From the NCBI RefSeq assembly GCF_030012175.1, contig NZ_JASCXW010000019.1, positions 1 through 34,800 of the forward strand: a DNA stretch of 34,800 nucleotides. Direction: 5' to 3'. Origin of the DNA: Peloplasma aerotolerans. GTDB lineage: Bacteria > Bacillota_I > Bacilli_A > Acholeplasmatales > Acholeplasmataceae. Of this stretch, positions 32,493 to 34,800 are shown in pieces. The notes beneath the pieces were generated by a model that was not told where the DNA came from, did no database searches, and saw only the letters and a list, made by a program, of their open reading frames with translations. Each line of letters opens with the position of its first letter. Position 1 is the stretch's first letter. Both the position numbers and the translations under genes were made by a program.

Positions 32493-34030
32493 GCATCTTA
32501 GAAGTAGAGAACATAACGTTTAGTTATGGTGGGGAAAAATTATATCAAAAAGCATCAATGCGTTTATTTGAAGGAGAACATGCTGTTTTAGTCGGTCCTA
32601 ATGGAACAGGTAAAACAACACTACTTAAACTTCTAGATAAATCGATAAGTCCTGACCAAGGAACAATCTCTTGGATCCCCAATAAAAAAATAGGATATCT
32701 TGATCAATATGCTAAGATCAATCCCAATCTATTAGTAAAGACGTATTTATACGACGCTTTTTTACCCTTGTTTGAAAAAGAAAAGGAAATGGAAAGGTTA
32801 TACGAGAGTCTTGTTATAGCCCCCGAAAAAGAACATGAACGCATTTTAAATTGGGCATCTACACTAGGCGATCAGTTAATCGAATCCGATTTTTATGCAA
32901 TCAAATCAAAAGTTGGAAATATCATTCATGGACTTGGTTTGACTATGGACTTATTAGAAGAACCTATTAAACACTTATCTGGTGGTATGCGTGCGAAAAT
33001 TATCTTAGGAAAGCTTTTACTTGAAGAATCAGACATTTTATTATTAGATGAACCAACTAACTTTTTAGATGTTAGACATATTGAATGGTTGACTAAATTT
33101 TTAATCAATTACCCAAAAGCATTTTTAGTTGTTTCACATCATGAAGAATTTTTAATGGATATTGCAAATACTGTTTTTGCTTTGGAGAATGGAACGATTA
33201 CAAGATATAAAGGTGATTATGAATACTATTTAAAAGAAAGAGAACTTAGAATTGAACAGCAACAAAAAGCTTTCGTTTCTCAGCAAAAATTTATTCAAAA
33301 AACCGAGGAGTTCATCCAAAAGAACATTACAAGAGCAAAAACAACAAAGCGTGCTCAAAGTAGAAGAAAGATGTTAGCCAAAATTGACAAAATAGTTGCA
33401 CCAAAACATGATAAAACATATCACTTTCATTTTCCGTTAAGTTCGACTACTGGTAAAGACGTATTATCTATAGAAAACCTCGAAATAGGTTATTTAGAGC
33501 CTTTGCTTGAACCACTTAACATTGACATCCTGAAACAAGAAAAAGCTGTTATAACAGGAAAAAACGGGATTGGCAAATCGACGTTTATTAAAACTATTTT
33601 GGGAATTGTCCCAGAGCTTGGAGGATCTTATCGTTGGATTGATACAGCAAAGATTGCATACTTTGCTCAAGATAGTAAATTTGAAGATGGGTTAACCCCA
33701 TTTCAAATTGTTCATCATAGATATCAACATTTCACTAAAAAAGAAGTGATGTCACTATTAGGAAATCACGGAATTAATTTTGATATGGCAAATCGAGACA
33801 TCAATACTTTATCTGGTGGAGAACAAACTAAAGTAAGGCTTGCTTTGCTAAGACATCAAAAAGGTAATGTGTTAATTCTGGATGAGCCAACGAATCACCT
33901 AGATGTTAATGCCAAAGAAGCTTTGAAAGAAGCATTGATGAGTTATGAAGGAACTTTAATCTTAGTGTCACACGAGAAAGAATTTTATCAAGACATTTGT
34001 GATTATGAAATTTCATTGTATGATGTTTAG
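32489..34030 (+). CDS. ABC-F family ATPase
   Basis: The 513-aa protein has two ATP-binding domains in one chain and no transmembrane segment, the mark of ABC-F proteins that act on the ribosome rather than in transport. Walker A motifs are GPNGTGKTT (about 36-44) and GKNGIGKST (about 357-365), and signatures are LSGGM near 163 and LSGGEQ near 441. The Walker B/D-loops are LLLDEPTNFLD and LILDEPTNHLD. The linker between domains (about 245-305) is basic (RAKTTKRAQSRRKMLAKIDKI), as in the P-site tRNA interaction motif region. It could be a translation factor or give antibiotic protection; housekeeping is more likely, with no resistance gene nearby. It is the last gene of the operon and is not the ATPase of the glucan importers. 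Confidence 0.9.
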   Translation: MSILEVENITFSYGGEKLYQKASMRLFEGEHAVLVGPNGTGKTTLLKLLDKSISPDQGTISWIPNKKIGYLDQYAKINPNLLVKTYLYDAFLPLFEKEKEMERLYESLVIAPEKEHERILNWASTLGDQLIESDFYAIKSKVGNIIHGLGLTMDLLEEPIKHLSGGMRAKIILGKLLLEESDILLLDEPTNFLDVRHIEWLTKFLINYPKAFLVVSHHEEFLMDIANTVFALENGTITRYKGDYEYYLKERELRIEQQQKAFVSQQKFIQKTEEFIQKNITRAKTTKRAQSRRKMLAKIDKIVAPKHDKTYHFHFPLSSTTGKDVLSIENLEIGYLEPLLEPLNIDILKQEKAVITGKNGIGKSTFIKTILGIVPELGGSYRWIDTAKIAYFAQDSKFEDGLTPFQIVHHRYQHFTKKEVMSLLGNHGINFDMANRDINTLSGGEQTKVRLALLRHQKGNVLILDEPTNHLDVNAKEALKEALMSYEGTLILVSHEKEFYQDICDYEISLYDV

Positions 34031-34039
34031 ACAAAAAAG

Positions 34040-34069
34040 GGAACTGTAGAATTATTCTTCTACGGTTCC
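34040..34069. terminator. Bidirectional terminator between ABC-F gene and ispG
   Basis: GGAACTGTAGAA (34040-34051) pairs with TTCTACGGTTCC (34058-34069), 12 pairs with one wobble and a six-base loop. On the - strand the stem is followed by CTTTTTTG, a strong terminator for ispG; on the + strand it serves the ABC-F gene. The right arm and loop lie inside the last codons of ispG. Confidence 0.85.
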
Positions 34070-34800
34070 TCTATTTTTAGAATCATCAAAGTTATTTATT
34101 TCTTCAACTAAGACATCATATACTTCAGATTCCTTAATCTTTTTAATGACTTTTCCGTGTCTAAATAGAAGTGCTTCACCTTTACCACCAGCAATACCGA
34201 TATCAGCATGGCTTGCTTCACCAGGTCCATTAACTGCACAACCCATAATCGCAACATTAATCGTCTTATTGACTTTTAGTAAATAAGTCTCAATTCTTTT
34301 TGCGATTTCAATCATGTCATATTGAATACGTCCACATGTTGGACATGAAATTAAATTAGGCACTTTATCTTTTAAACCAAGATTTTTTAGTATTTCTTTT
34401 GCTGCTTGTATCTCTAATACAGGATTATCTGTTAAAGATACTCTAATCGTATTTCCAATGCCTTCAGCAAGCAATATACCGATACCCATTGCACTTTTTA
34501 TCGCTCCACTAAAAGCTGTACCAGCTTCAGTTACACCTAAGTGTAGTGGGTAAGGGAAAGTCTTTGCAGCTAAACGATACGCTTCAACCATCAAGTTCAT
34601 ATCGGTCGCTTTTAGCGACAATGCGATATCATAAAAACCCATTGATTCTAATATCTCAACATGATGTCTAGCTGTTTCAACCATATTTTCAGCTGTGGGT
34701 ACCATTCTATTTGGTAGTGATCCACTATTAACACCAATACGAATTGGTATGTTTTTCTTTTTACATGCTTCAACAACTTCTTGAACATGCTCAGTTTTTG
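34052..34800 (-). CDS. ispG: 4-Hydroxy-3-methylbut-2-en-1-yl diphosphate synthase, IspG (partial)
   Basis: This is the C-terminal part of the iron-sulphur enzyme that makes HMBPP from MEcPP in the non-mevalonate (MEP) isoprenoid pathway. The frame is open to the window edge and has no true start here; the methionine at 34705 is internal, because the upstream codons encode PIRIGVNSGSLPNRMVPT, a core IspG segment. The 4Fe-4S cluster ligands appear as CPTCGR and GCAVNGPGEA, with the conserved terminal Glu of NGPGE. The Asp/Gly-rich GIAGGKGEALLF tail is typical. The protein ends with a short acidic tail whose codons overlap the terminator at 34040. MEP-pathway genes are found in Acholeplasma-like organisms but not in most mycoplasmas. 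Confidence 0.95.
   Translation of the reverse strand, partial: KTEHVQEVVEACKKKNIPIRIGVNSGSLPNRMVPTAENMVETARHHVEILESMGFYDIALSLKATDMNLMVEAYRLAAKTFPYPLHLGVTEAGTAFSGAIKSAMGIGILLAEGIGNTIRVSLTDNPVLEIQAAKEILKNLGLKDKVPNLISCPTCGRIQYDMIEIAKRIETYLLKVNKTINVAIMGCAVNGPGEASHADIGIAGGKGEALLFRHGKVIKKIKESEVYDVLVEEINNFDDSKNRGTVEE

Noticed and set aside
32489..34030. ABC-F protein as ATPase of the glucan importers
   Set aside because: It has two fused ATPase domains with an ABC-F linker and lies in an unrelated operon; importer ATPases of the MsmK type have one domain plus a C-terminal regulatory part.
1..34800. CRISPR arrays, insertion sequences, integrase or phage genes
   Set aside because: I saw no regularly spaced direct repeats, transposase or integrase motifs, or terminal inverted repeats; gene order and codon use look continuous.

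Overview
The window looks like chromosome from a low-GC, wall-less or Mollicutes-related Firmicute (Acholeplasmatales, Izemoplasmatales or Haloplasma-like). The DNA is AT-rich and Shine-Dalgarno sites are strong. TGA is clearly a stop codon: several genes end in TGA inside ATGA overlaps, and Trp is TGG. This excludes the code-4 mycoplasmas and spiroplasmas. The taxon is an inference from gene content and composition. No insertion sequence, phage gene, integrase or CRISPR array is visible.

Region 1 (5-25727, all + strand) is one dedicated beta-1,3-glucan (laminarin-type) utilisation locus. It starts with a cytosolic GH30 beta-glucanase and a terminator. Operon A (1450-6103) follows: a GH94 laminaribiose/cellobiose-type phosphorylase, a cupin, a cytosolic GH16 beta-1,3-glucanase and a LacI-family repressor. 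Operon B (6190-25727) encodes a second, larger phosphorylase (GH149/GH161-like, 1022 aa), a lipoprotein with four CBM4-like modules, a sugar-binding lipoprotein, a membrane-anchored 1022-aa solute-binding fusion, two ABC permeases, an NHL-TPR-Yip1-like membrane protein, a DUF5696-like exported protein, a second permease pair and a GH16 lipoprotein with an FN3 domain. Both operon promoters carry copies of GAAACCGATTTC, probably the LacI operator.

The likely flow is as follows. The GH16 lipoprotein cuts glucan at the cell surface and the CBM lipoprotein holds it there. Two binding proteins and two permease pairs import oligosaccharides, with the ATPase encoded elsewhere. Inside, GH16 and GH30 trim long or beta-1,6-branched chains, and the two phosphorylases release glucose-1-phosphate. 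The 13302-24560 block (giant SBP, NHL/Yip1 protein, DUF5696 protein, duplicated permeases) is the least understood part and the best candidate for an undescribed envelope system.

Region 2 (25728-34800) is mixed housekeeping and accessory sequence. It holds a candidate small RNA with its own promoter and a C7 terminator loop, an orphan OmpR-type response regulator, an unrecognised 161-aa protein, a small exported InlB-B-repeat-like protein, a CE12-like SGNH esterase (- strand), an EEP-family hydrolase and tRNA-Lys(CTT) (- strand). A seven-gene overlapping operon follows (NUDIX hydrolase, membrane protein, metallophosphatase lipoprotein, two tiny membrane proteins, hotdog thioesterase, ABC-F ATPase). 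The window ends in the 3' part of ispG on the - strand. Promoters with an extended -10 (TGnTATAAT) recur in this half.
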